From the NCBI RefSeq assembly GCF_019097595.1, contig NC_080734.1, positions 17,682,392 through 17,746,391 on the forward strand: DNA of 64,000 nt, given 5' to 3'. The stretch is from Hemibagrus wyckioides (Eukaryota; Chordata; Actinopteri; Siluriformes; Bagridae). The translations under genes and the position numbers were made by a program. Position 1 is the stretch's first letter; every line of letters starts with the position of its first letter. Of this stretch, positions 23,239 to 34,300 are shown one piece after another. The notes below the pieces were generated by a model. That model was not told the origin of the DNA. It saw only the letters and a list, made by a program, of their open reading frames with translations, and searched no databases.

Positions 23239-25817
23239 CACTCCTTGTCCCTGTGTGTATCATCACAGTAAGTTACTTACACTGTACAGAGGCTGTATAA
23301 AATTAGACAAGATATCAAGGTGAACATAAGAATGTAAAAGTGTGAATCTTTAGCAAATTATCATTCTTTATGTCTCTGTCTGTCTCTCTCTGTCTCTCTC
23401 TCTCTCTCTGTCTCTCTCTCTTTCATATCTTACAAACACATGATGCATGTACAGTACAGTTTGTGCCAGCAGAAACACAAGTGGAATCGATGAACCAGGC
23501 CATGGAGACTCTCTGATCTGAGAAACCAATAACAGGGTCTCATGTACCCAATCATACAGGCGCAGCCCTTATTAAAGCCCTACTTACCCCTTTATTATAT
23601 ACACCTCCAGGGTGTCTAGTACCTAATATACCGGCCTAATGTCTATCCTTTCCATCTTATATCTTATTTACTGTTTTTTTTAAACACTCTTTGTATTCCT
23701 TTCCTGCTCTGACAGCGCTCCTGTCAGTGTCAGTATTATTCTCTGATTAGAATTCATTCAAAATCAAACCAGCGGTCTGATGTCTTTTGTTCTGTCTTGT
23801 CTCTTCACAGCATGTCTTTTGTGTCTGTGTGTGTGTGTGTATGGGTGCGCTGGCTGTTCAATAATTCCCTCTTTCCGTTCAGCAGGGCTCCATCTCACAG
23901 GGAAGGCCGTCCCTTGTATAACTAAAGCGTTAAGAAAAACACCCATCACAAATAGTTTTCTTCCATCTGGGTATCATTTACTAAAACCCCTCACGGCTAA
24001 TAGGGCATGTCTGAGGCAGCTATGTTCTGTTCCTGTATGAGTGATGAAAGACTGTGGCTCCTGACGTGTTCATGTGTGTTCTTGTCATTCAGCGACACAC
24101 AATCGAGCTACATTTTACCGTGACTGCAAATTTTTTCCTTTTTGCCAGTAGGTCACAGTAGGTGTGACCTACTGCCCCGTCTGTGTATTCGGACACATTA
24201 CCATCGCATTAGGAAAAACCCGTTCAATAATCTGCATCTTCTGTTCCTCTTTAAATGTATACGTCAAATTAGTGGTGCTTGGATTGGCCTAGTTGAAGCA
24301 TAGCCCGGAGGCGGTGTAGCCAAAATCTCTGGTGGTTTCAGCATAACAGTATATGATTCTGTTTATGCTAATGAATATAAATCAGTGGCCAAAGGGGCAT
24401 TTGATTTTACCTCCTGGGATCAATGAATAGATCAATTTGCTCCACTGACACGACTGAAGGACACATACATTTTATGGCATGTGCATTTTTACTCCCTTTA
24501 CTCCGTAGTAGTGCGAGAAATGAAAATAAGCTAGTTTGTGATTGTTGTGGTTAAAAATGCTTGTATCAAAATCTGCAATGCAACTTGCAGTGTTCTTGTG
24601 CTTTTTTAAAGGATAACTATTTGAATTGGTGAAATCTAAGGGCAAGAGTCTCCTTTTTAATCTCCTAGGAGTGAGACACATATGTAATGACTTTCTATGA
24701 GAGCTGTACTCTTGTTCTACATGTGAATGGAAGAGGGGTTTGGCCGAATGCGTGTTGTGATGTCACTCCGCCCAAATCTGTGCAAAATCTGAGGTAACTT
24801 TGAAAAATCGCAAGCTCCTCTGAATTCCCGGAGGGGCTAAAAAAGTAACTGGCGTAGTAACTAAAAACATTTTCAGCTCTCTGATAGGACAGTGTGAACC
24901 TAACTGACATTAATTTGCAATATATTGTGTTATAGGTTGTACTTATTTTATTTGAAATTAATTCATTGGCCAAATCTAGATACCAATCATCATGTATGTG
25001 GGAAACACTGTGAGAGATGGAAGTGCAGCATGGATACAATCCCTCATCAATCCCACATAATCCAACACATGCACACATTCACACACAAAGAGCACACTTT
25101 CATAGAGGCAATTCACCCCGAAGAAGTCTAACTGCATGCTAAAGTAAAAACAAAAAACATTACTGTCACTATAACGCGAGTATGTGAGAAACCACAACCC
25201 ACATGACATTAATGCTATTTATCTGCTTATTTTCCCCTGTGAAAAATCCCTAATCAAAGCATTTAGTAATGCATAAAAGGCAAAGGGCTGGAAATACCTT
25301 AACACGTTCTTCCTGTTTTGGTTCCATCATGTTTGACAAACTGAAATGGACATAGGAGTCCTGCCGTCTTTGTCCTCTGTTACATTAAATACAGCGATTA
25401 CAACAATCTGCTGTTTATTCTGATCAGACAATTGGCATTTGGATATTTTTAAGAGTCCAAAGGACATTTCTGCAAGGTTGTTGGCTGGGTCAAGTAAAAT
25501 AAGACGAATTAATTTGAGAAGAAATCAATGTTTTTGCCGTCAGCTCAGATTCTGCAGATGTTTTAGCAATATTAACTTAATTACAAATGATATATGGTTT
25601 ATAGACAGGCTGAATATAAGAGAAAATATGGTCATAAAGAACTGTTTGCATTTATTTACATTTGGGCAGCAACCTTGAATTGACATGAGATGCAGCAGAT
25701 GAAGAATACAAGACTTACTGAGGGAAACCTAAAATCTATACACATCTGTTAGGTATGTCACTGTCATTTTAAAAGAGAATGCAACTTCATATGTTGTTCT
25801 GAAGCTTAGGTGGAAAA
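23237..25817. other. No gene; short CT tract and one palindrome
   Basis: A CT-rich tract is at 23372-23424, a GT run at 23822-23840 and a 10-bp-arm palindrome at 24147-24173. Open frames are short and unrecognised. Nothing else is supported. Confidence 0.45.
24147..24173. promoter_or_regulatory. Palindrome with facing AGGTCA/TGACCT half-sites
   Basis: AGTAGGTCAC, a 7-nt spacer and GTGACCTACT form a perfect inverted repeat. It contains AGGTCA and TGACCT, the half-site of nuclear receptors, but the spacing (9 bp between the hexamers) is not a classical response element. It may be chance. Confidence 0.25.
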
Positions 25818-26857
25818 CACTCACTCAGCACTTTATTAGGAACACTTGTAAATCAATCATGCAGTTTTCTAATCAGCCAATCATGTGGCAGCAGATGATG
25901 CAGATATGAATCAAGAGCAAGGGCTGGTTTCAGTATTTTCTATAACTGCTGATCCCCTGGGATTTCCACACGCAACAGCATCTAGAGTTTACTCAAGATG
26001 ATGCAATAAAGAAACACCCAGTGAGCAGTTGTGTGGATGGAAATGTCTTGCTGATAAGAGAGATCACTGGAAAATGACCAGACTGGTTGGAGCTGGCGGA
26101 AAGGATACAAGTCAGATAACCACGCTTTACAACTGTGTTGAGCAGAAAAGCATGTCAAAATGCACAAACTTTGAGTCGGACTGTTTACAACAGCAAAAGA
26201 TGATGTCAGGTTTCACTTCTGTCAGCCATGCACAGAAAGCTGAGGCTTCAGTGGACACAGACGCACCCAAACTGGACAGTTAAAGACTGGAAAAAATGCA
26301 GCCTGGACTGATGAAGCTCGATTTTTGCTGAGGCTCACAGATGGTAGGGTCAGTTGTTGTTAACAGCAAGAACCCATACACCCAACTTGCCTTGTGTCAC
26401 CAGTCCAGGCTGGTGGAGATGGTGTGAGAAAGGGTTTCTTGGCATAACTTGAGCCTGATAATACCAAGCAATTATCACTTGAATGCCACAGCGTGCATGT
26501 GCATGACTTCATGATTACAATTTACAATCATCTAAAGGCTACTTCCAATATAATAATGCACATAGCAGAAGTCGTCTCAAACTGGTTTCCTGACCATGAC
26601 AATGAGTTCAGTGACCTGAATCTCATGGAGCATGTTTGGTATGTGGTAGAACAGGAGATTCACACCATAAAAGTGGATCTGAGAAATCTGCAGGCATTGT
26701 GTGATGCAATCATATCAACATGGACCACAATCTCAAAGAAATGTTTCCAACATCTTGTGGAATCCATGCTATGAAGCATTCAGACTCAGACTCTTGAGAG
26801 CAAGGCAGACCCTATTCAGTATCAGTATAATGTTCCTAATAAAGTGCCTTGTGAGTG
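25818..26857 (+). mobile_element. Tc1-like element with both terminal repeats, inactive
   Basis: The left end (25818-25844) and right end (26831-26857) are near-perfect inverted repeats of 27 bp centred on GCACTTTATTAGGAACA. Between them, plus-strand fragments of a Tc1 transposase appear in order: a DNA-binding region around 26030-26280, DWKKCSL-like and DE-containing text near 26285-26330, then HVWYVVEQEIHTIKVDLRNL at about 26625-26690. Stops and frameshifts break the frame several times. The length is close to the usual 1.1-1.6 kb of fish Tc1 elements, allowing for deletions. Confidence 0.85.
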
Positions 26858-27745
26858 TATATAGCCTACACCAGATTCTATTACTTAGGCGCCCATTGGG
26901 CAACGTATGAGGACAGTTCAGCATAAACATACGTGTCATACCCTGTTAGGGTGCGTATTGTGGCCTTCACTACACTACAAACATGACATCATCACAAAAA
27001 TGCATTTGCAGAAAAGCAATTATTTCATAGTCAAAAAACCTCAATGAATCAATGCAGATGTGCACAATATTCCACAGCTGTGGATATATTATGAAACCTG
27101 ATTCCGATTAGCCATAAGGATGCGGTGAGAGAGAAACAGTCTTGATGTCTGGACGCTCTGTCCATGCTGTTGTTGGCATGCTTTTGGCACAATAGCATAC
27201 ACACACTGGCACGGCTGGTCTCTACATTAGGAAAGCAAATGCAGCTATGTGCAAATAAATCAGAGCATAATGGGTTAAAGCACCATGCCTTTTCCTGGAA
27301 ATTGATAAACAAACAAACAAACAAACAAAACACACAGATCTGTGATAGGACAGAATAACCCTGTTCATCTGGTGCTTTATGGTGTATGGAAAATGATGGG
27401 CGACGTCTTAGAATATAAGCCGAAATGAGACGCTGATGAAAAAGACAAGATGTGAGACAGGGACAGACAACACAAGGCGGAAATAAGATATCAAACGCTG
27501 TCACTCGTGCATTCTATGGCATATAATTATATAAATATAATACATTTTATATATATATATATATATATATTTCAATAAAATACACGTCGACACATCAGTG
27601 CCCCAGTCCACCCCCACCCACCCCTGTGTGCTTACATCTGTGCAGAACAGTCTATACAACAATATGAGCTACGACAAGGTCAACAGCACAGACAAAGCTC
27701 TGCGTCTGCGTTTTAAAGCCATCACAATGTAGCGCAAAAATGTCT
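26858..27745. other. No gene; (AT)n at about 27549-27571
   Basis: The minus-strand open frame 27504-27049 (151 codons) shows no recognisable domain and no flanking splice evidence. I do not call it a gene. Confidence 0.45.
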
Positions 27746-27748
27746 CAC

Positions 27749-28020
27749 CTCCCTGTGTGTATGATGAGCGTGGATCAGTCCTGTTTCGAGCGTGTCCTGC
27801 AGCGCTCCGTCATCTCCCATTCACGCGCCAGCTCTCCGACCTCTTTGTGTGTGTGTGTGTGTGTTGCTGATGCTGCGCGCGCTCATCGCAGTACTCCCCT
27901 CCTCCTTCTTCTCCTCCACCTCCTTCTCCTTATCCTCCTCCTCCTCTTCTTTCTCCCTTTGGGCTCCGCGTGCAAGCTCACGCACGACGACTGCACGTGC
28001 CGGAGGGTGTGGCACCGGGA
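27749..28020 (-). promoter_or_regulatory. Candidate first exon/promoter patch of a leftward gene
   Basis: The patch is GC- and CpG-richer than its surroundings (AGCGCTCCGTC, CGCGCGCTCATCGC, CGCACGACGACTGCACG). On the minus strand it ends at a good splice donor, GGGAG/GTGAGACA, with the GT at 27748-27747. It also contains a purine-rich tract at 27956-27898 and a CA run. There is no convincing coding frame, so if it is an exon it is untranslated. No downstream exon was found to the left within the window. Confidence 0.3.
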
Positions 28021-28069
28021 GCCTTGCACGAACAGTAGTCCATTGTACGAAACCTTTATTGTAAGAACA

Positions 28070-29380
28070 CCAGCTCCGACACTATAGTATACTACCCTGC
28101 TAAAGAGTACGTCATTGTAGACCTCACCTGTAAAAGAACGCATGCATACTAGCCTACTTTGTAGTGTGCTACACAGGTACTATATATACTATATACTGTG
28201 TACACCGATCAGGCATAACATTATGACCACCTGCCTAATATTGTGTTGGTTTCCCTTTTGCTGCCTAAGCAGCCCTGACCCTTTGAGGCGTGGACTCCAC
28301 TAGATCCATGAAGGTGTGCTGTGGTATCTGGCACCAAGATGTTAGCAGACGATCCTTTAAGTCCTGTAAGTTGTGAGGTGTCCAGCACATCCCACAGACG
28401 CTCGATTGGATTGAGATCTGGGGAATACCGTTTCCATTAAAGTGTGTACATGGTCTGCAACAATGCTTAGGTAGGTGGTACAAATCAATGTAACATCCAC
28501 ATGGATGGCAGGACTCAAGGATTCCCAGCAGAACATTGCCCAAAGCATGACATTGCCCTTGCCATCCTCCCATAGTGCATCCTGGTGCCATGTGTTCCCC
28601 AGGTAAGTGATGCACATGCAACCAGCCATTCACATGATGTAACAGAAAAGATGATTCATCAGACTCCATTGCTCTGTGGTCCAGTTCTGACACATCTCAA
28701 AATAGTTCACTAGACTATAGCTTCAGAAAAAGTGTAATACTCTACTATTAGTACATGATATTAAGCTACACATCTAGAGGCACACCAACATACTACCCTA
28801 GTATGATAGTATTGTACTCTACTAACAGTATACAAGGTGATACGTTACACATCTTCATAGGTCTGCCAACACACAGTATATCTTCTTAGGCTACAGGTCC
28901 AGCAGATTTGCCAATACTAATATTATGTCACAATGAATACACCTTTTAGCAGGTGTTGTAGGTTAGTATAGAACTCTGTTAATAGTATGTGGTGGACTAA
29001 ACCTTTAGGTATGCCAGCATACTTCTCTACAAATAAGCATGTCATATTAATTTCTCCATCATCTTCATCTCCATCTCCCGCAGGTGTAGTATGTTAGTAT
29101 GGTACTCTATTAGTAGTATGTAATAGCAGATGACACCTCTAAACGTACACCAGGATATAACCTTCTAGTTCATTTACACTTCTTACAGTTGTTGCGTGCT
29201 AGTATAGAACTCTATTTATAGTATGTATTAAAAGGCTTCACCTCTAGATGTGCCTCAAGATACTACCATACTAGTAGCATGTCAAAATTATTTTATACCC
29301 CTAGCAGGTGTATTATGCTAGTATACTTCTCTACTAATAGTATGTGATAGTGGATTACACATTTAAAAGTATGCCAAGAT
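28070..29380. repeat. Diverged tandem repeat, about 80-150-bp spacing, split by a Tc1 element
   Basis: A module resembling TAGTATRGWACTCTATTA followed by GTATGT and, about 25 bp on, TACACCTCTAGA and GCCAACATACTA-like text recurs at about 28738, 28816, 28968, 29101, 29206 and 29328. A related piece lies at 28080-28200, on the other side of the Tc1 insertion at 28205-28700. Copies differ by many substitutions and indels. It ends where the Tc1-related element at 29382 begins. Confidence 0.6.
28205..28700 (-). mobile_element. Truncated Tc1/mariner transposase copy
   Basis: It begins with the terminal-type text ACCGATCAGGCATAACATTA. On the minus strand it gives transposase text from ESDESSFLLHHVNGW through a GNVMLWAMFCWESL block and SIVADHVHTLMETVFP to a C-terminal DLKDRLLTSWCQIPQHTFMD-like segment. 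The pieces lie in different frames and internal parts are missing. It belongs to the family of the 8517-9165 copy. Confidence 0.85.
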
Positions 29381-29381
29381 A

Positions 29382-29975
29382 CACTATATTGCCAAAAGTT
29401 TTGGAACACCCCCCAAAATCATTGAATTCAGGAGTTGTTTTTCAGGGGTGGGGCTCGGCCCCATAGTTCCAGTCAAAGGAACTCTTAATGGTTCAGCTTC
29501 ATACCAAGACATTTTGGGAACTTTGTGGTAACAGTTTGGGGATGTCCCCTTCCTGTTCCAACATGATTGCACACCAGTGCACAAAGCAAGGTCCATGGAT
29601 GAGTGAGTTTGGTGTGGTCTGACCTGCACAGAGTCCTGACCTCAACCTGATAGAACACCTTTGAGATGAATTAGAGCGGAGACTGCGAGCCAGGTCAAAA
29701 CTTTACATGCACACGAATGTAATATGGAGTTGTCCCGCCCTTTGCAGCAATAACAGCTTCAACTCTTCTGGAAAGGCTTTCCACAAGGTTTAGGAGTGTG
29801 TTTATGGGAATTTTTGACCATTCCTTTAGAAGCGCGTTTGTGAGGTCAGGCACTGATGTTGAACGAGAAGGTCTGGCTCTCAGTCTCTGCTCTAATTCAT
29901 CCCAAAGGTGTTCTATGGGGTTGAGGTCAGGACTCTTCTGAGAAGGCTCTCCACTAGAGTTTGGACATCACATTT
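29382..29975. mobile_element. Tc1-related non-autonomous element
   Basis: The left end TACACTATATTGCCAAAAGT matches the ends of the elements at 38480-39135 and 54308-54758. Internal text such as AGTCCTGACCTCAACCTGAT, an AATGTAATATGGAGTTG block and GTGTTCTATGGGGTTGAGG is shared among copies. Parts of the left and right halves are complementary. The right end is not intact. Confidence 0.75.
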
Positions 29976-30094
29976 TCTCTTTAAAAGAATGTGAAAGTGG
30001 TTTTGGTTTGTAAGGCACAGCCCGAGCTTCGCCTCTCAGCCGCGTGGTGGTGCAGTTTTACCACATCTACCCCGTTTCTATGGCAATCCTGCTT

Positions 30095-30427
30095 TGTATT
30101 GGGCGCCATTTTCAAACAGCGTTACCGCCACCGGAAGACATTCACCCTGAAAAGGAAACCAGCTACAGAGCAGCTAGCTACAAACAAAAGAAAACAAAAC
30201 AGACCAAAGTTAAAGTGCATGGCTAAAGTGCATTGAGATAACGCGGACTATCAAACGCATAAAGATCGTTTTGATATGTTCAAAGAAAATGACGTTTTTT
30301 TTACGTAAGCGCATTTGTAAACGTAGCTAGCTAGTCAAGCTAAGTGCTAATGTGTACGTTAAACTGTAACCTAGCCAAGTAGCTGACAGCTGGCTAATAC
30401 AAACACATCGACAAAGAAAACTACTCG
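30095..30427 (+). promoter_or_regulatory. cep135: Probable cep135 promoter and untranslated first exon
   Basis: A YY1-type GGGCGCCATTTT (30101-30112) and an ETS-type CCGGAAG (30131-30137) lie upstream of a consensus donor, ACTACTCG/GTAAGTGC (GT at 30428-30429). This is the arrangement of TATA-less housekeeping promoters. The next acceptor could be at 31046 (TTTTGTCTGCAG) or 31278 (CATCCACAG), both ahead of the start codon at 31301. The exon is inferred, and its start is not defined by sequence alone. Confidence 0.45.
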
Positions 30428-30579
30428 GTAAGTGCTTAAACTCTGTATAATTAATGTTCAGTTTTAGGAACATTCCCGTGTAGCTATTATCACTATACTT
30501 GTGTACATCAAAAAAGAGGAAATGTCTGTGGATAAGTGAATGTGAGTATCAGAGATCCTACACTGGAGAAAGGCTCTAG

Positions 30580-30905
30580 AATGGCTAAAAGTTTGTGGAC
30601 ACCTATCCATCATCCCATATAGGTTTCTTCCTCAAGCTATTGCCACAGTGTGTATAAAAGGTTTCTCTTCACTGGAACTAAGAGGCTCAGACACTGTTCC
30701 AGCATGACAGTGAGCTCCAGACATGAAGACATGGTGTGTGAAGGTTGGAGTGTCCTGCACTGAGCGCTGACTCTGACCCAACCCCACTGGGATGAACTGG
30801 AACGCCGACTGAACCTCCTCACTCTTACGACATCAGTGTCTGATCTCACTGATGCTCTTGAATGATCACTAATCCCCACAACGACGCTCCAACATCTAGT
30901 GGCGT
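30580..30905. mobile_element. Tc1-related non-autonomous element fragment
   Basis: The text from AAAAGTTTGTGGACACC through a GACACTGTTCCAGCATGAC block and TCACTGATGCTCTTGAATG to CTCCAACATCTAGTGG matches, in reverse order, the copy at 17196-17620. It lies in the first (untranslated) intron inferred for cep135. Confidence 0.6.
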
Positions 30906-31300
30906 CACAGTGAAATCCAGGCATCCACATGTTTCTCTTCATTCCTCTGCTGGAGATATTTGACTGGATTTCAGATGTTTTTAACAGGTTTAGTTTGATC
31001 ACAATTAGGAACCTAACATCTATCGCTCATCACATTTTGTCTGCAGCTTGTCTGCAAATTGGCAGAATAACCCTGATTCGCAGTCATTATTGTTTCTTAA
31101 AAGGAAATGTCGGGAATATCGATGTGTACTATCTATTCGCCTGTCCTTGACTGGTTTGGTAATGCAGAAATCACTGTGATTTATAAAAGCCTGGATGTGT
31201 GCCAGATTAAAATGATTTAGCTTTATTATGTTTTTAAAGATTACTGTCATTACAAATCAAATGAATCCACATCCACAGATCGTTGCTCAAGAGCGTAACC

Positions 31301-34300
31301 ATGAGCACCAGTGCAGAACGGAAATTTATAAATCTGCGAAAGCGTCTGGACCAGTTGGGCTACAGGCAGCCGTTAGGCATCGAGTCATTGCCTTTGGTGG
31401 AAAAGCTTTTTAGGTGAGTAAGTTCTCATGATCAATTGTAACGTCAACAGTTTATGACTTTAGAATTTATTTTGTGTTGTTTTCTTTACCAGCGATTTAG
31501 TCCACACCACTGAAAGTCTTCGAAATGCCAAGCTCTCCGCTGGGAAGACCGAAAAGGAGAGTCGGAATCTTGACGCTCTGCTGGAGCCGTATAAAACAGA
31601 AAATGCCCGGCTTGTACGAGAGAATAATGAACTGCACTTAGGGCTTCTCAAATTGAAGGAGGAGAAGGAACGAACCACTAGAGGTAAGCTCTCCCAGCAT
31701 CATACCACATCACATATTAACATCCAGGCTCTTTATTATACTGTGTGTTTATGAAATACTTCTGATACCATTTTTTGTGTGGCTAGAGCTAAAGGCTTTC
31801 ATCAGGAAACTAGACCATGAGACCTCAGATCTAAAGTTCCTCAACAATCAGTATGTGCATAAGGTCCGTGCACTGGAGAAGGATAGCAAAGCCAAAAGCG
31901 AGCGCATTCAGCAGCTCCAGGAGAAGAACATGCAGGCTGTAGTGCAGACACCAGGTGGGATCCCACACCCACACACACACCATGTCTACTGTACTGTTTC
32001 AGCCAAATTCAGCAAATATTCAAAGCTGTCTTGTGTTTGGTTTGCTAATGTATGTTGCCTTAAATGTAAAAGTTAATATAGTTTACTAAAAAGTCATCAT
32101 CCAGTAGAGCAAGGTTTTATTTTGGACGTACACACCAATCATGAGCCTCACACATCAGTCAGAATGTGGACATTTTAAAATGTGAACATTTTATTACTGC
32201 CATTAATTTGATTGTTATTCTGAATGATCTGTTTTTCATTTAATCAATTCTGGACACAGTTTTGTGAACAAAGATGACAGATTACTGCATTACTGAGAGC
32301 GTTGTGGATGCACAGAACTAAGCATAGACATTCATTTAAAAAAAAAAGACAACAGTAAATCTGTGGCTTTTCTGAGACTTTCTGACCCTAAAAATGACTA
32401 TTTAACAAAAATATCACAGAAACAATCCCACAGTCCTCCTGTAATTATGCCATGTACCACAAGGTGTCCACCAAGTACATTATTCAGTCTAAAGTCTAGT
32501 ATCAGTTCTGTTGATATTGTTATACTTGTATGTGTAGTTCCCTGACAAATCTTAAATAGATAAAATTATATATATCTTAAGAGACTTAAGTAATTATTAC
32601 ATTTGAAGAAGTAATTTTACCCCCTCATAACATGTTCAGACTTTATCCAACATTTTTGGAAATACAGATATCTCGTTTTTATTTAAACATTAAAATAATA
32701 ATAGATAAAGATAATTTGCTTTAACAAATGACATGTTCATTGAACATCTTGTCATTCTTTACATAATGGAAATAAACAGAAATGCAATTTTCCTATGTGG
32801 AAAAAGTAAGCACACCCCTGCATGTGCTGCTGCCTCACATGTGTTAATGATTAGATCAGTGTTAGAGAATATCTCGGGGGAACCCGCTTTATTAAAACCC
32901 CAAGTATCTGTTCTCATTTGCTATTCTTATTAGAGTGTGTGGCATCATCATGTCTAGTTCAAAAGATGACTCTGAGGCCCTCAGAAAGAAGGTTGTAGGT
33001 GCCTGTGGTTCTGGGATTGGGTTTCGGGAAGTGGAGAAGTTTTAAAACCATTGCTAGCTTATATAACTGAAATATAACACGATTGCAGACCATGAAATGC
33101 TAAAAGAGGTCTTCAGCACAGGAACTGCAGGTAGCTCTTGCCACTGCTGAGTTCAAAGTGCATGCCTCTACCCTAAAGAGACTGTACCAGATTGATCTAC
33201 ATGGGAGCTACATCAGGAGGAAGCCTTTACTGTCTGAAAAGAACATCAGGGCAAGCGTAAAGACTGCTAAAAAAACATCAAGGCAAGAACCAGACCTTGA
33301 GAACAACGTAACCAACTCTAAAGCACGATGGTGGAAATGTTCTGGAGCTGTTTTGCTGCCTCAGGGCCTGGCCAACTTGCAGTCGTTGAGATGAGTACTA
33401 GATGATTTCTCTTTCATACCAGAAAGAAACGTCGAGGTGAATGTGAGGCCGTCTGTCAAAATGTAAAAGCTGAAGAAAGGGGCTTTCCTACAGCATAATG
33501 ATCCCAAACATAAAGCAAATCCACCAAGGAGTGGGTAAAGAGGAAAAAATGGGGGGTTATGGAATGGTTTAGACAAAGGCCAGATCTGAATCCCATTATA
33601 ATGCTCTGGGGTATTTGAAACAAGCTGTACATGCAAGAAACCCTGCACACTTGAAGGAATTCTGCACATTTTTCCCCACTAGATAGCAGAGAGAATAGAA
33701 AATGTATATGTATGTATTATGCCAAGAAAAACAAAAATTTGTGCTTCTTACTTTTTCACCACTGTACACGGGCCATAAATCTAATGCTGTAAACATTTCT
33801 AAACACTCCAACATGTGTGATCAGTTACCATGGGCATTTGCACAGCATTTCTAATATTTACAACATAAAACCCATCTCACACCAGACTTGGTATGTGCTG
33901 CACATGCGCTTCAGCTGTACCACTTTCAATATGTATTTAATCACTGAGGCACTTTAAGACTGTTTTACATCAGAACTGATGAAGCACACACGAAGCCACT
34001 GCAGCTGTTTTTAATGAGAGCGTATCAGGACCGGTGTCTCCGTTCTGCTCGAGCAGCGCGTTTACAGAATCGGGTGTAAAATAGGTTTCAGTATACAATT
34101 TTGTTGACTGCTGTCTGGAATCACATTACAGACCTGTTAGCTGTTATATTTTGATCTATTTCCTGTAATAATCATCACCACAGCCAAAGAATGGGGCAGC
34201 TTTGTGTAGGGCAGAATGTTACCCTTCCAGTTTCCTCTGCTCAGTGATAAGATATGATGATGTTATGAATGTGTGGTTCATTATGATGAACAGGAGGGAA

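Noticed and set aside
21997..23266. Open frames of over 400 codons rich in Ser and Leu on the minus strand
   Set aside because: They are translations of (GA)n and (GACA)n repeats. Several frames are open over the same stretch.
27740..28087. Plus-strand frame with a Leu-rich stretch resembling a signal peptide
   Set aside because: The Leu run comes from a CTC/CTT repeat, no similar protein is known to me, and the minus-strand donor fits an untranslated exon better.
16273..33768. A functional Tc1 transposase gene among the several copies
   Set aside because: Every copy seen has stops, frameshifts or deletions; none keeps the full reading frame.
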